Assembly (NCBI RefSeq): GCF_000003815.2
Contig: NC_049983.1
Coordinates: forward strand, 10,136,750-10,200,749
Source of the DNA: Branchiostoma floridae
Taxonomy: Eukaryota > Chordata > Leptocardii > Amphioxiformes > Branchiostomatidae
Length of the DNA stretch: 64,000 nucleotides
Reading direction: 5' to 3'
Below are positions 35,501 through 47,411 of this stretch, one piece after another (position 1 is the stretch's first letter; each line of letters starts with the position of its first letter). The position numbers and the translations under genes were made by a program. Under the pieces are notes generated by a model. The model did not search any database and was not told the DNA's origin. It was given only the letters and a program-made list of their open reading frames with translations.

Positions 35501-38500
35501 GAACCTTGCTGGGAAGGATGGCCCGAAGTGGAGATCTGGTGTCAGTCTGTTCACTGTCAGCTTGGTCCCTATAATTATCAAAAGAGCATGGTAAGTGATG
35601 CTAATCTTGTGACAATGTCATTAAATTCCCTTATCCTCTGTTAGTAGGCTACTGATGATGATGAGTTGGGTACTGGGTGTGATAGAAGTTAGAAATGCAA
35701 CAAATAAATTTTTTAAAACTCACCAGGTGGGTTCAGTCTCAGCTTCGAACTGCTCAAGCTCTGGTTCGGGATCTAGACGGTCCATCCTGATGACCTCTTC
35801 ATCCTCTGTATCCTCCATTTCATCACTGTCAGGTTGATCCACTGTCTGATCTTCTTCTGCATTGGTCTGCGGGGGTTCTTCTACTGCGTTGGCCGCCATG
35901 TAGTGATATTTCTGGTTGAAGAGATGTCCTGTGTCCAGAAATGGGGTTGTGACTTTCCTTGCCAAGTTCTGGCCTTCGTAGACCCAGATCTTGCTGAGTG
36001 GCAAGGGTACCTCATCCTGAAGACATCCTTTCCATTTCTGCTGAAGGAATTGGAGCTCCTGCTTGCAAGATGAGGATCTGAAGTGATGAGGGGGGTGAGA
36101 GGGTGGGTCCTGTGCTGGTGAATCATGGAAGACGACATCTTCATCTTCTATGTGCCAGTGAATGTTGTATCCATCTTGCATGAAATCAGCCACACGCTCA
36201 CAGTGTGTCTGAGCATCTCGTGCATACTTCTTTAACAGGGTGATGGGGATACGGGTTCTCGACTGGGGCAGCAGTTTTCCCATCTCCGATATCTGATTGT
36301 CCTGGTGGGTAGCTGCTCCTGTATCTTGGTTGAAGTGGGACTTCACAAAGACGTTGGTGATGAGTTGACCTTCGTCAGCATAGTTTCCAGAAGACTTCGT
36401 GATGCGCTTGATTGTTGCAAAGTGTCTCTCCTCATTTTCTGCCATCAGGGAGCTGATTGGTGCAATCCTATATAAGATCGGGGTATGGTCTCTTAAAGAA
36501 TGTATGTACTGTCCCCAGAGCTTTCTGTTTGTGATGTTTGTCAGCATCCCAGGGAAACATACCTTCATCATGAGATGGTGTTTGAAGACCGTGTTTGACA
36601 GGCGGTAGATGGTGGTGGTGGTTCGATCATCTGCAGCTGCATAGCAGAGCCGTTGAACTTCAGCTAGGCTGTACAGGAGCTCCATTACCTCCTTGCTTGC
36701 TTTACCTTGTTGTTCGAGCTGTTTTGTCAGTATAAGCAGGAGTCTGCGCATGTCGCTGGCTCTGACAGTGTCCTTATCTCCCAGGACTGTCTGCTTTACA
36801 GTTTGAATTGTCTCTGCAATTTCTCTTGGCACATGTGCTGGCAGTTCTTCTAGGATGTTCTTTATGTGATTGTAGATGTCATGCATGCTTTCGCATGCGG
36901 GAACTTCCAGGTGTTGGAGGTTGAGTTCTGTAAGGTTCTGTGTGGGGTTGGGCTGAAGCAGTGCTGGAGCTCTCTTGACCCCTTGTAGTGTCCTCTTCAT
37001 TTCCTGCTGCAGCTCTTTCTTGGATAGCTTATCAACCGACTCATATGGCACTGCTCCTCTGTATGTTAGTTCGTCTTGCATCTCTTCTTTTGTCAGTTGG
37101 TCGAAGGCGTTTGGAAGGGAGGAAGACGCCTTTAGGCGTGTCACTGGCCCATCAAGAATAAATTCTTGTCTGTCTTGCAGAGTTGGCGCAGGGTTCTCAA
37201 CGGCACAGCACTCATGGTAGCTGTGGGCTCCTCCAATGTTTACACCACAAGGACAAGGGTAGTGTCCTCCTCTCTGTTGACCTATCTCAAACTGACGAGC
37301 AGGATTGTCCCCCTTGAAAAATCGCAGGATGTCGTTGTACTCCCTTCCATCTTGTGACTTCACAGGGAGAGCAAGAGATGGCAGGTCATCTCTTCGTGTC
37401 TCAGAATACAGCAGCTGTTCTGCGTCAGAGCTGCTGCTTCTGGCAATGATGTAGATTTGTGGCTGTTCAACTTTGGACTGGACAGAGATGTTTAGGTGGT
37501 ACTTCTGGCGGTATTCTATATCTGTAAGGTGTATTGCTGCATCATAGATGGTTGCAACCAGGTACAAGATGTAGCCATGGTTGGCAAGGGTTGCCCCGTC
37601 CTCCCAATACATCAGATATCTTGTACTCTCTTTACGTTGCAACTCCTGTCTCATGGCTTCTTCTGTATCCTCCTCTTCTGTATACCCCCCTAGCTCCATC
37701 AGGCGTTGTTTCAACTGTTCTTTTGTCATTTGGTTGTAGTTGCTTGCATCCCTCATGAATGGCTGCTGCGACTGCAGAAGTTGCTCCCTGACTTTAAGTA
37801 GTGGCTGTTTTCTTCCTTCTATGGTGATAGTTTTGGTCTCGATTGTTTTGGTGTGTTTGTTTAGAATGAACTTTCGGAATGTCTTCGGAACAACAAACTC
37901 ACCAATCGGAACTTGTCCATCTCTGATCATTATGGACAGCTCCCTACTTATCTGTCTCTCTGTGCGCCTCTTGGGGAGGGTAAGGCCGGTACCCCCACCT
38001 ATCTTCACTCTTGCTCTGCGGACACGTGTTGCTGCAGGTTGCTTCCTGAATCTCTCGGTGTTGACGTTTTCCTTTTCTAGCCAGAGCTTCAACATTTGAC
38101 CAACATTGGAAGGCACTTCTCCATTATGTTTCCTAATGTGGTACTTCCTTGCCAGCTCTGTCCAGTTTATGTCCGCCTCATCCTCGTAACTTTCCACTTC
38201 TTGCTTCAGCTTCTCTTTGTCAAATGTGGCCCAGGCTTCAAATGTCCCTAACCTCTTCTTGGGTGTCCTCTCACCCCGTTCTTCAAGAATCTTCCTTTTT
38301 TTGCTGCGTTTGTCTGCCTCCTCTTTTGTCTCAAACTCCTCTGCCAACCTTCTTTTCCTTCGGCCGTTGAGGGATTCACTAATCCCATAAGCCACCGCAA
38401 CATCTCTGTTGTGCTTCATCTGTGCTGCTTCAATCTTAGACTTGACTTCTTGCGCCCACTTTCGCTTTTTAGACCTTTCATCTTGTACTTTGTTTGCATC

Positions 38501-41500
38501 ATTAACGTGTGCTAAACTGGCACTTAGTGCATTACGTATCCTTGTACACCTTATCTGCTTATTGTAGAGTTCCCAGAAGTCCTTGTGATCCAACTGGCAT
38601 GCTTTGCATGGGCCTACAATGGCATGTTGTGCTTTCTTTGCTGCACTCAGCTTCTTCCAGTTGTCTAGACTGAAATACTCTAAAAACTGTTCCTTCTCAT
38701 CACGGCAGCTTCCTGACCAGTTGTTCAGAACCTTTTCAACATGTTTTACACTGTCACCAAAGTCTTTGAAACTCAGTTCATTCTTTTCTCCTCCTTCATA
38801 GATATTCTTGAAAGCCTTGTATCGTTGGTCAAGATCCCTGTGGCCAAACTTCTTGATTTTTTTCTCTTCTTCAGACAAGCCTATAACTTTGCTCTCGCGA
38901 ACACCAGCACGGCCAAATCCACAGGTAATCTTCAGAGCCATGGCATGTTTGGTTTTGTTGAGCTGTTGAGATGTATATGAAAATTCTCTCTGGGGAACCT
39001 GTTTGGAAAATTATGACAAATAAATGCTTGGATAGGTGTTTGATATAGAGGTGTACCTAGTCATATCATAAGGCCATATCAATTTGATTTCTTATTTCTC
39101 AGAATTGCCACTCAAATTTTTTTTCATAAAACATGCCATGAAAGCTGTCAGCTTGAATATTAATAGCATATTCAATTATATACTATGTACGCCTTTCTGA
39201 CATGGTGGTGTTTTATCACACAGGCTACTATCAATGTATGTAAGATATGTAAGAGAGCGAGTCAAAACGACATACAAATGGTGTTATAACAAGCTTATTT
39301 TATCATAAGATGGCATATGTTACATATCAATAGAAAGTGTGTGTGATTTTGTTTCCTTTAGTATAAAACCCATTATGATTGTAAACTTGATGAAATAAGC
39401 ACTGTCCTGAAGCCTGCTTACATGAGTGGGTCACACAAAAAATTTGCCAAAATTTTCACTGCTTGTGTTCAACACTGTATCATTCTGTTGGCATGTAAAT
39501 GCTCTTTTCAACCTCCTTGATTCAATAAATCCTTTTTTGACGAATCGCAGTGTGGAGGCGGTCATGTTGTCAATACCAACAGAATGAAGAAAAATTTATA
39601 CTACCTGAATAGAGTGTTTGGCTTCAGTAGGTTAATTTTAGCATTTTATTTTAGTGATCCCCCAGATAAGTAGGCCTGGTGCTCCTTCCATAACTAGTTT
39701 CATATCACACGGCTCCATAAATTTACAATCATAAGAAGTTGAATATCATACGAACGTAAATCACACAAGCTTGGATATTATATCGCAATTGATGCAGAAA
39801 CAATGTGATATGACAAATTTACTATTCCCTACTTTTTGTGCGAAGTCATTGTGATTACATGCATTTTCAAGATAGAACAATATTTGCTTTGTTTGCCTCC
39901 CATAAGGATGTTTTTTTTTAAATCAGAAATCTGAAAATGTTGTACTTTGGTGTTGATGGTGTCATTTATAACAACTTCAGAGGGGAGAGGGGCAAAACTG
40001 CCTTACATTATCCATTTGATTCAGTGAAAGTATGATTTCTTATATGCACTTTGTCTTTTATCTTACAGAAGCTCAGCTAAAGGAATACAAGAATCTACAA
40101 TATGAAACCAGCATCCCTGTTGTATTTGAGACATTTCCAAGAATGCAAGGATGGCAGCCTTTGACTTCAAGAAAATTCATCATTTCAAATGATTTGCTGT
40201 CAAATGTGACGCAACATCTGTATTTTCTTCTCAAAGTATCTAATATTTCAGAAACCCGTTGTCAATCTTTTTTGCCAGATTTATTTTTTTAGTTAGCAAC
40301 AAAGTAGTGCAACCATATTGTTTTTCTGTGTTTCTTCTTTTTTTTCTATTTCTTTTCAGAAGCTACTAATTTCTTCAAACTAAATAATTTCATTGAGCTT
40401 AGCTTCAGAAATATCATATCATGTCTTGTGTCATATATCTTCATGGAGTTGGACATGGGGTGGAAAATGACTGAGGGTTGGCTTGTTTGGTGGCATTATT
40501 CATATCATGATGCACAAGTGACTTTTGTGTTGTACCTGTTTATAAATAATTGCATGTTGGATATTAGATAAACATCTTTTCTAATATATCTTGTAAGAAA
40601 TCAACTTACCTTTCTTCAACTCAAATCGCAGACAGCTCAACAGTAGAAATCTTTCAGAATGTGAAAATGTGGACCGGATGCTCCAAATTCAAAGCAGTTT
40701 TCGCTCTCGATCTGGCTTCTCCTGTCCTCTAGGTACATCTGACTTCTTTTGTGCAAGTATGTGGTTATGGTTAGGGGTGTCAATAGAGCTAGGTAATTGT
40801 CAAACCAAAATAAAAGGGGGGGAGGGTGATGTTGGTCCAACTTTTTTTGAAGGAGGAGTGTTAGATCAATCTTGTCTGGAAATATCCTCTTGTATCCTAT
40901 GTTCTTTTAAAACTTGTTTTCCTTTTTTTACCTTTTTTTCCAAGTTGACTTCCAAAATGTTGCTGTTCTTTCCATTTCTACATTACCCCCTTACACTTTT
41001 ATGGTCCATTCCAAAAAAACAACATGAAGGCCATTGTTACCTTTGATAGGGTATGTGTTGTCTTTTCTTTTGTCAACATTCACAGGTGTGAAAAAGTGTG
41101 CAACTAGACACAATGTATCTCCTTCACAGTCAGGTAGGACCACAATATTGCTAACACAACTACACAAGGCAAAGTAGTTATCAACCTTATAACAATAGGG
41201 AAAGACATGCTTTGATATTTTTGAAATCCCTTGTGTCATTGTCTGTACTGTGAAAAACTTCACATGACAAAATTCTAAATTAAAGCATCTTGTTCACAGT
41301 CAGGGAGGTTCACAATGTGCCTATACAAACTGCAAAGTTGCAACCTTGCATAGAGGAGATAGGTTTGCTTTCATGTCTGAAATCACAGAGATTTTCAAAA
41401 TCAAAGCAAACATGTTTCCACTTCAATGAAGGGAAAACACGCAGTTATTGGCAATTCCCACACCCTATTTTCTGCCCAGGATTTTAGTTTTAACAATTCA

Positions 41501-44500
41501 ATACATGAATAGTATATACATGTATGGAAATATACGTAATTTGTATAGATGTTTTGACCTTTTATAGGCTGGGCTCATGCACTTTGATTTTTTTTAATTG
41601 CGTGGATGTTTTTTGCTATTATGGCCATTTACATTCTCTGGAAGATCTGTATTACACTATATGTCCTATTGTTAAAGTAAAGGTTGCAGGAAATTGAGAA
41701 TGAAAAGTTTACAAACATGTTGAATACCAGTTTTTGTAACCATTATTTGCAAATGTGTCTCCTCACTTCTTTGTAAGGATAGAACTGTTTCAACTACAAT
41801 GTAATAGGTAGTTTTATGGAAGTTTTGTCCAAGGGATTTGGCCAGGCTGTACTACTCTCCAAGCAAAAGGTTAGGCTTCAGCTGTTTTTCAACTTTTTTT
41901 TAGTCGTTTTTATCAGGCTTTCTATTTTTTCATCCAGTTTGCCTGGCGTACTTCAAGAAAAATGACAAAATAGAAGCCGGCCCGATATAAACGACTAAAA
42001 AAAAGTTGAAAAAACTAGCCAGAGCCTAACCACTGCTTGGAGAGTAAGGCTGTACTATTCAATGTTTGTGAAGTGGGTAACACAGTTTGTATTGGGTCTT
42101 ATTCCAAGAAGTGAGCTATCTATACCCCACTGTACAAACTGGTGTTGTCTATTTTATCAATATTACATTGCTGACACAATCAGGATTGTGGTTTGATATG
42201 AACGGATGAATGAAAGGTTTATTTAACTCTATCAACCAGGTATATAGCAGCAGATGGCTGAATTGCGGACCTTTGATTACAAAAAAAGGTTAAAATGACT
42301 AAAATTCTATAATATTATTCAAAGGCTGTAGTTGTAAAATACAGAAAACACAAAGAAACTTGAATCCTAGAATCACAGGACTGGTCATATAACTCCTTCG
42401 CCACATCAGAACAGGGCCACAAAAATAAATACTGGCAAAATCTGTATGCATATTACAAAAATAAGTGATAATATGTCAACTCTGAATCTTCTACTTCTCA
42501 TCTAGTCTCAAAAGAGTATCAATGAATAGTACTTCCTAATGAGTTGAGAAAGATGAGCAGTTGAGACCATTGACCATGACCCAATATATATATATATAAA
42601 TGTCCATGTATTACATTTAGCTCAGTCAAGGAGGTTATATAGAACTTCCTTGGCTCAGTCTATTGTTGAGATTGCTCGTCTGGAAAAACTGGTCCTTTTC
42701 TTTAAAATAGTTCTAATCCAAAAATGACCAATACAAACCTCAACTTCATTAAACTAAAAAGAAATGGCATCCTAAGTAATCATTTAATACTTCTAATGGA
42801 GATCTGCAGCTTTTACTACAGAGTGATAGACCCCCTGACTGTCTGAGGTAGACCCTAAGATTGTGAGAATTTCCTCGGTGGCATGTTAGCCTTGGAACCG
42901 AGGGGCTAGCATGAGTGGGTCCTTGAAAAATGTCAGGCTTCTAAGCCAATTTCCCTAACTTTAGCCCTGAGTTGTAAAGCTTATAGGACCTTTATTGACC
43001 TTAAAGTTAATCTGAGCTATAGCAAACTAGTCAGGCAAATACATTTACATCAAAACCTCCATGTTTCAGGTTGTAGCGCTATGGATTCGTTATTCGGAAG
43101 TGTTTGTTTCTAAATCAGTGAATGTGTATTGATTGTATCAAACTCCTTGCCTGTAATAGAATTTTATGTTTAGTGACGGCAGGCCTAGGCCTGTGCTGCA
43201 CTATCCTATGATCAATACATAGTTCTCGACAAGTGTTATGTAGCCCGAGTATTCGATCTCATTGCATTTCAACTCATAACAGTTTTCTCCCAACAATTTT
43301 TACTGTGTCAATGAATGAGTTAACTGAAGGAAGTGGTCTGACTACTTGTCAATCAGGACTTGAATGAATACCGTGGGCTCCCTGCATGTTATTGTTTGTC
43401 CTCTATGCATAATTAACGATAATTACAGTTAATCCGTTTCGTGTGGGGGTGCCAAAACAATTAACCTATTGAAAGATAAGTAGCTGTCAGATTGATTGAT
43501 GGGCGAGAGGAACAAACTCTGTACATTTGGGAGTTTTAAACTTTAAAGCCCTAGCAAAGTTCGTAGCCATGGCTTACAAAGTTACAGTTGGGTGTTAATA
43601 ATGCTCAAGTAGTTACTTTATTTAGATAATTTGTCATAAAATTGATTTTATCATGTAATATTGAGACATTGGCTGATAAAGCAATAGTCACCTCTAAAAA
43701 ATCATAGAAATTATGAAACTTAAGATATTTATAAAAATCTGATGTATGTTCTGATTTTCTGGCAAATGATTCATATAATTGATGGCTGTCACAACATCCT
43801 GTAGAAATATCACTGCTCCATGCCCACCACATGAAGTTGGCTGGGTCATTTTGTACAAAACGACATAGATTTGATATTTGCAAATTATGAAAATAAGATG
43901 CATTAATATCCAATATCTTACACATAGTTGGAAGAAGTAGTATCTAGACAAAGTTCCTGCCAAATTTCAAACATTTTGGACGTACGGAACTGTAGATACG
44001 ATGATTTGTATCTGTCTGATAGTTCACCCTATCTTGGGGGCATGATTAGGCATTGCCAAGACTTAGCAAACCAGAGTGTACATCGATCCACATAACAACA
44101 GAAGAATATTGGCAAGAAATGCATATTTCTATGACTATGTTAGGCCATCCATATTGATGATATCCGCGCGCGCATCAATTTTCGTTCGTTTCCAAAAATA
44201 AAAGATAGCAAAACAGTACAGTAGTTGTAAAATGAACTCATATGTGCCATAAATTGACAAAAAATATCGGAAGACAGATATAAATGTCATAGGCTGCCAA
44301 ATTCCAAAGTCAAGGACAAAAAAGTGAAAGATCAAAATAAACTCGATATAACGTCACAAATATGTGTGTTTGGTCATTTGTTAGACCACTTAGATTTCAT
44401 ACTAAAACCAACTCTATTTGGTCATTTTTTTAGATTCGCACGTTCGTATCAGTTTTGGGGTTCCCAGAGGATGTCATCAATATGATAAAATCAACATGAC

Positions 44501-45116
44501 CTTACTGAACACTCACCTCCAGATGTGTCAGGTTGTTCTCCAACAACAGCAGCTTTTTGAGACCGTCCATCCCAGCAAACGTGCCGTTCCTCAGAGCCTG
44601 GACATTGCTCCGCCAGATGACCAGGGTGGACACCTGTGGCAACATAGCAAACGCCCCTCCCTCTATCTCCGTTAGGTTACAACCCACAAACCACAGCCTG
44701 CAATCTCTACCACACGGGATCTGAGAGAGGATTTCTGCCTTTTTGATGTCAAGCTCACCGACGTCGTTGTCAACGATCATGATGCTGGTTCTGGCGGTAG
44801 GCAGGGAAGGGTTCTGAGTGGGACCCCCCTGGGTAGGCCTTGTTTCATTTGAGCAGACCTGGCATGATTGGAACACCTGACTCAATGCAACGGTTGCAAA
44901 GGGGCCGAGGTAGCTGTATGAGTTATATGGGTAGTTGGTCCACTTGTACCGGTACGCTCCAATGTCATACCGGTACTCGCGACCATCCAATGCACTGTCA
45001 CCTACACCACACTTTGCCACAGGCACCTTACAACAGCTCTGCCAGCTACCTGCGTTTGCATGTGACACTACGAGCTGCAAGAGCAGCAACAAACACACTT
45101 TTGCCGTCAGCGCCAT
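29506..45116 (-). CDS. Leucine-rich-repeat transmembrane receptor with a repeated two-tyrosine cytoplasmic tail
   Basis: Two exons, 45116-44517 (600 nt) and 31800-29506 (2295 nt), joined in phase 0 across a 12.7-kb intron, giving 964 residues. The start at 45116 places a clean signal peptide (1-22) first. A cysteine-bearing N-terminal region follows, then about seven LRRs (about 150-350; e.g. LGSLKLEGNRISHIAAGAF) and an LRR C-cap starting PPRCTCANEW (about 357). A glycosylation-rich stalk follows, then a single membrane span (605-632) and a basic stop-transfer sequence. The 330-residue tail repeats a module with tyrosines at 777/794, 810/827, 845/862, 883/900 and 916/933. The first of each pair is usually YxxP and the second often YxxN. 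There is no kinase, TIR or death domain. Probably an adhesion or immune-type receptor; the ligand is unknown and I know no named ortholog. Confidence 0.87.
29541..30072 (-). repeat. Coding repeat: five two-tyrosine modules in the receptor tail
   Basis: Units of 33, 35, 38, 33 and 38 residues begin with CY or SY (YQHP, YNSP, YNSP, YHPT, YICP). Each has a second tyrosine exactly 17 residues later (YLQN, YDER, YDQH, YDEN, YSQN). Units 2 and 3 also share LATDQERTLS, so they are a recent internal duplication. Confidence 0.92.
32222..32326 (+). other. Possible first exon of a plus-strand transcript
   Basis: The context CCAAGATGGCGGAC matches the AAGATGGCGG (YY1-type) motif common just after metazoan start sites. 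It lies below a C-rich, GC-richer stretch. The ATG at 32222 opens 35 codons (MADCTTTRDSITTGGKEVFK...) ending at a GCG|GTGAGC donor at 32326. A second exon-like segment (32883-32957, donor AAG|GTAAGT) would follow, but all of its plausible acceptors give an immediate or early stop. So this may be a non-coding or regulatory transcript, or the start of a gene I could not complete. Confidence 0.35.
33703..38941 (-). CDS. Five-exon gene of mobile-element-like protein, nested in the receptor intron
   Basis: Exons on the minus strand: 38941-35724, 35568-35470, 35228-35121, 34661-34557, 34060-33703. They total 3888 nt, giving 1295 residues, with all four introns in phase 2 and stop TAA at 33703. The first exon alone encodes 1072 residues. 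Residues 150-235 are a lysine/arginine-rich, coiled-coil-like stretch with several nuclear-signal-like clusters (KKRK, RRKRR, KRSKKRK). Two SAP-like helical motifs start MTKEQLKQRLMELGG (405) and LTKEEMQDELTYRG (616). A cysteine/histidine cluster HYPCPCGVNIGGAHSYHECC lies at 560-579. An acidic tail and three S/T/P-rich exons lead to a helical C-terminus. From memory, similar large multicopy proteins occur in cnidarian and lancelet genomes and are probably transposon-derived. No named family is assigned and function is unknown. Confidence 0.72.
41853..42046. mobile_element. MITE with 9-bp target duplication (Mutator-like)
   Basis: A 194-bp inverted-repeat element. The left end is TACTCTCCAAGCAAAAGGTT and the right end is the reverse complement of TACTCTCCAAGCAGTGGTT. 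Both arms reach an inner CAACTTTTTTTTAGTCGTTT block (about 57-bp arms with several mismatches). It is flanked by AGGCTGTAC at 41844-41852 and 42047-42055. The 9-bp duplication points to the Mutator (MULE) type. No coding capacity. Confidence 0.87.
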
Positions 45117-46190
45117 GATCCAATTGTAACACACCATACAATTGATACCAATGAGGTACAATGAAAAGGCTATATCGTCACATTGACCTTACCAAAAGGA
45201 ACAACAAAAGCGTTACCGTTAGTGTATCCCCACTATAGTACCTGGGCAGAGCAGAAAACCGCCGTGCTGTCTGCAGTGGCGCATGCAGCGCTCTGACTCA
45301 ATAAGACTGCCTTACTACACGCCTACAATCTTTGTTATTTTTTAATAATCGAGCGCCGGCTTCTCCCGAGGACAACAAAGGCGTCAGGTATTCACGTATG
45401 ACGTGTTTCGCCATATTTGTTCTTATTAGTCTGAAAGAGGGAAACAAGGAACGTTTCAATGATATGCCTTTGATCAAATTTCCCTTGTCGCAATCCAGAT
45501 ATTGACAGTCTTTTTAGTGGATATGGTCGGCTATAAGCTTCACCTTAGAAGTATCATAAACACTAGACGGCTTAAGTAAAGTTTGCGGTCCACTAGACTC
45601 CTTTCGCTGCTAGAATTGTGGTAGAAATTGGCCGCACTTGGTAAATGATTTGCCACGTTCTCAAAAGAGCCATCTTAAATATATTTACGGGAATCATCTC
45701 TACTATAAAACGTGTAAGGCACATACAAGACTGCCCTACGATTGTCTCCAGCGTGTTGTCGTAGAGCTTTCGTACGACCGGTGTCTCAATTTTGGCTCTT
45801 CCTTAGCAATGCAGCTTTGGTATTTTACGCTAGGTGGCGTTTTTGCGACATGTAAGCTACTTCAACTAACATTGAAGAACGCGTGACTCAGTCGTGATTT
45901 TTCTTATGTGACGCTTCACCTACGTCTTGACGTTTGAAGGACTTATGTTCACACCTGGGCGAAGCAAAGAAATATGTTTTTCCTTAGAGGTGATGAAGAC
46001 ATGAATGCTTGACGCTGTACTGAGACACTAGCCCCAGCAAATCTTGTAGTGGTTCTTCTTACTTCATCGACCCTCATACCATGTCTTGATGCATAGGGTC
46101 CGGACTCCTTTTACCTCCATGAAAAATGGAGGTATTGGTTTTGCTGTGTCTGGGTTTGTGTATCTGTGTGTGTGTGTGTGTGTGTGTGTG
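45117..46190. other. Upstream region of the receptor gene
   Basis: No further gene seen. It holds the 5' UTR and promoter of the minus-strand receptor; no TATA box was identified near the start. It ends in a GT microsatellite (about 46165-46190) that runs into an assembly gap. Confidence 0.5.
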
Positions 46191-46290
46191 NNNNNNNNNN
46201 NNNNNNNNNNNNNNNNNNNNNNNNNNNNNNNNNNNNNNNNNNNNNNNNNNNNNNNNNNNNNNNNNNNNNNNNNNNNNNNNNNNNNNNNNN
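46191..46290. other. Assembly gap (100 N)
   Basis: A run of exactly 100 N directly after a GT microsatellite, so it is probably a placeholder of unknown true length. Confidence 0.98.
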
Positions 46291-46902
46291 GTTATGCAGC
46301 TGTGGAGTAGAATGGACCTGGGGATGATCCTGGATTTTTGATGCAGAAAAACGTTAGGGGCTCAAGTCGCGCTTTTATGACACGTCACATCAATTATCTA
46401 AAACATAACTTTGTCTTTCCTTCACACAGTAACTCGCAAAAAAACCCGTCAGATAACCGTAAGATAATCATACTGACTTACTTGATACTTGATAAGGTCT
46501 CTTCATCGTTGTGTCAAGTGGTCTGCATCAAGGCAACGTCTCTTGTGGACCATCCTGCGCCATTCCATGCAATTCTGGGCCGTCACTTCTACGTCTCTAA
46601 GATAATCATACGAACCCAGATTGTAATAGAATGTTACAACTTCCGCTGTCTATACGTGTTGCTCATCTTCTAAGGTTGTGCCCCTTTGTTAATAATGTCT
46701 ATGGTTCTATTTTATTAATGAGGTTCAAACGTTGATTCAAAGAATAAAGCTTCTGCAACTGTTAACATATGGATTGTAGTTTTACATGAATAGATTGATA
46801 CTCTAAAGAGGGCGTCTTTTCAACTAAAAATAAATTTGGATTATAGCAGTTAGTAGGGATATCATCAGGTTAATTTGACTCTTCAGACAATAACGATGTT
46901 AC

Positions 46903-47411
46903 CTGGTTTGGATATGTCTTCTCGTCATTGCAGAGTGGACCGTGAAACAGCATCAAGATTGCTTCGCCAAGGGAGTGCATCCTATGGCAAAGACAAGAAA
47001 AGCGCCGCCCAACGGTTAAGATTATCATTGCAGGAAAACCCGCATCCGTCATGTTCAAAACTAACTTGGATGGTATCACATCAAACAGGCCATACAAGAT
47101 CGATGCACAAAGTCTGGAAGACTGGTATCATTCACCAAGTTGACTACTACATGTACATCGAACTAGTTTCCCTTCTACAACTACGGTCATGGCTACATGT
47201 TTAAAATTAATGATGTCGTCATCCATAAAACTTACCTGCCGTGGCCTTGCTGACATTGTATTTCCTTGTCCCGTGAACAGCAGTACAGAAGAGGTTGGTG
47301 CCCATCATAAGCTGTGGTGTTAGAAACTACTGCACGAGTCTCCCAACAAGACGATGTGTCAGCTCTGGCCCGTGGGTCTACCTGGACAAGCTCAGCCAGT
47401 GGTGACCAGAA
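46903..47411 (-). CDS. Possible two-exon fragment of an unrecognised gene
   Basis: Two minus-strand segments with acceptor and donor sites whose phases fit: 47411-47236 (176 nt; acceptor TTTGCATGCAG, donor GGCAG|GTAAGT) and 46981-46903 (79 nt; acceptor TTTGCCATAG, donor ACCAG|GTAACA). Joined, they stay open for 85 codons and contain a cysteine-rich piece (LYCCSRDKEIQCQ) and FHGPLCNDEKTYPNQ. No start, stop or known domain was found, and upstream or downstream exons are missing. The intron end just before the second exon is copied in inverse orientation near 48012-48067, so this could instead be a repeat. Confidence 0.3.

Larger units (their letters stand above)
31803..44516 (-). other. 12.7-kb intron of the receptor gene
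   Basis: Donor CTGGAG|GTGAGT at 44516 and acceptor CATATAG at 31801. It contains the nested 1295-residue gene, a MULE-like MITE at 41853-42046, a plus-strand first-exon-like segment at 32222 and a short (TA)n at about 42583-42598. The rest (about 38.95-41.85 kb and 42.06-44.5 kb) is AT-rich with no recognised gene. Confidence 0.8.
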
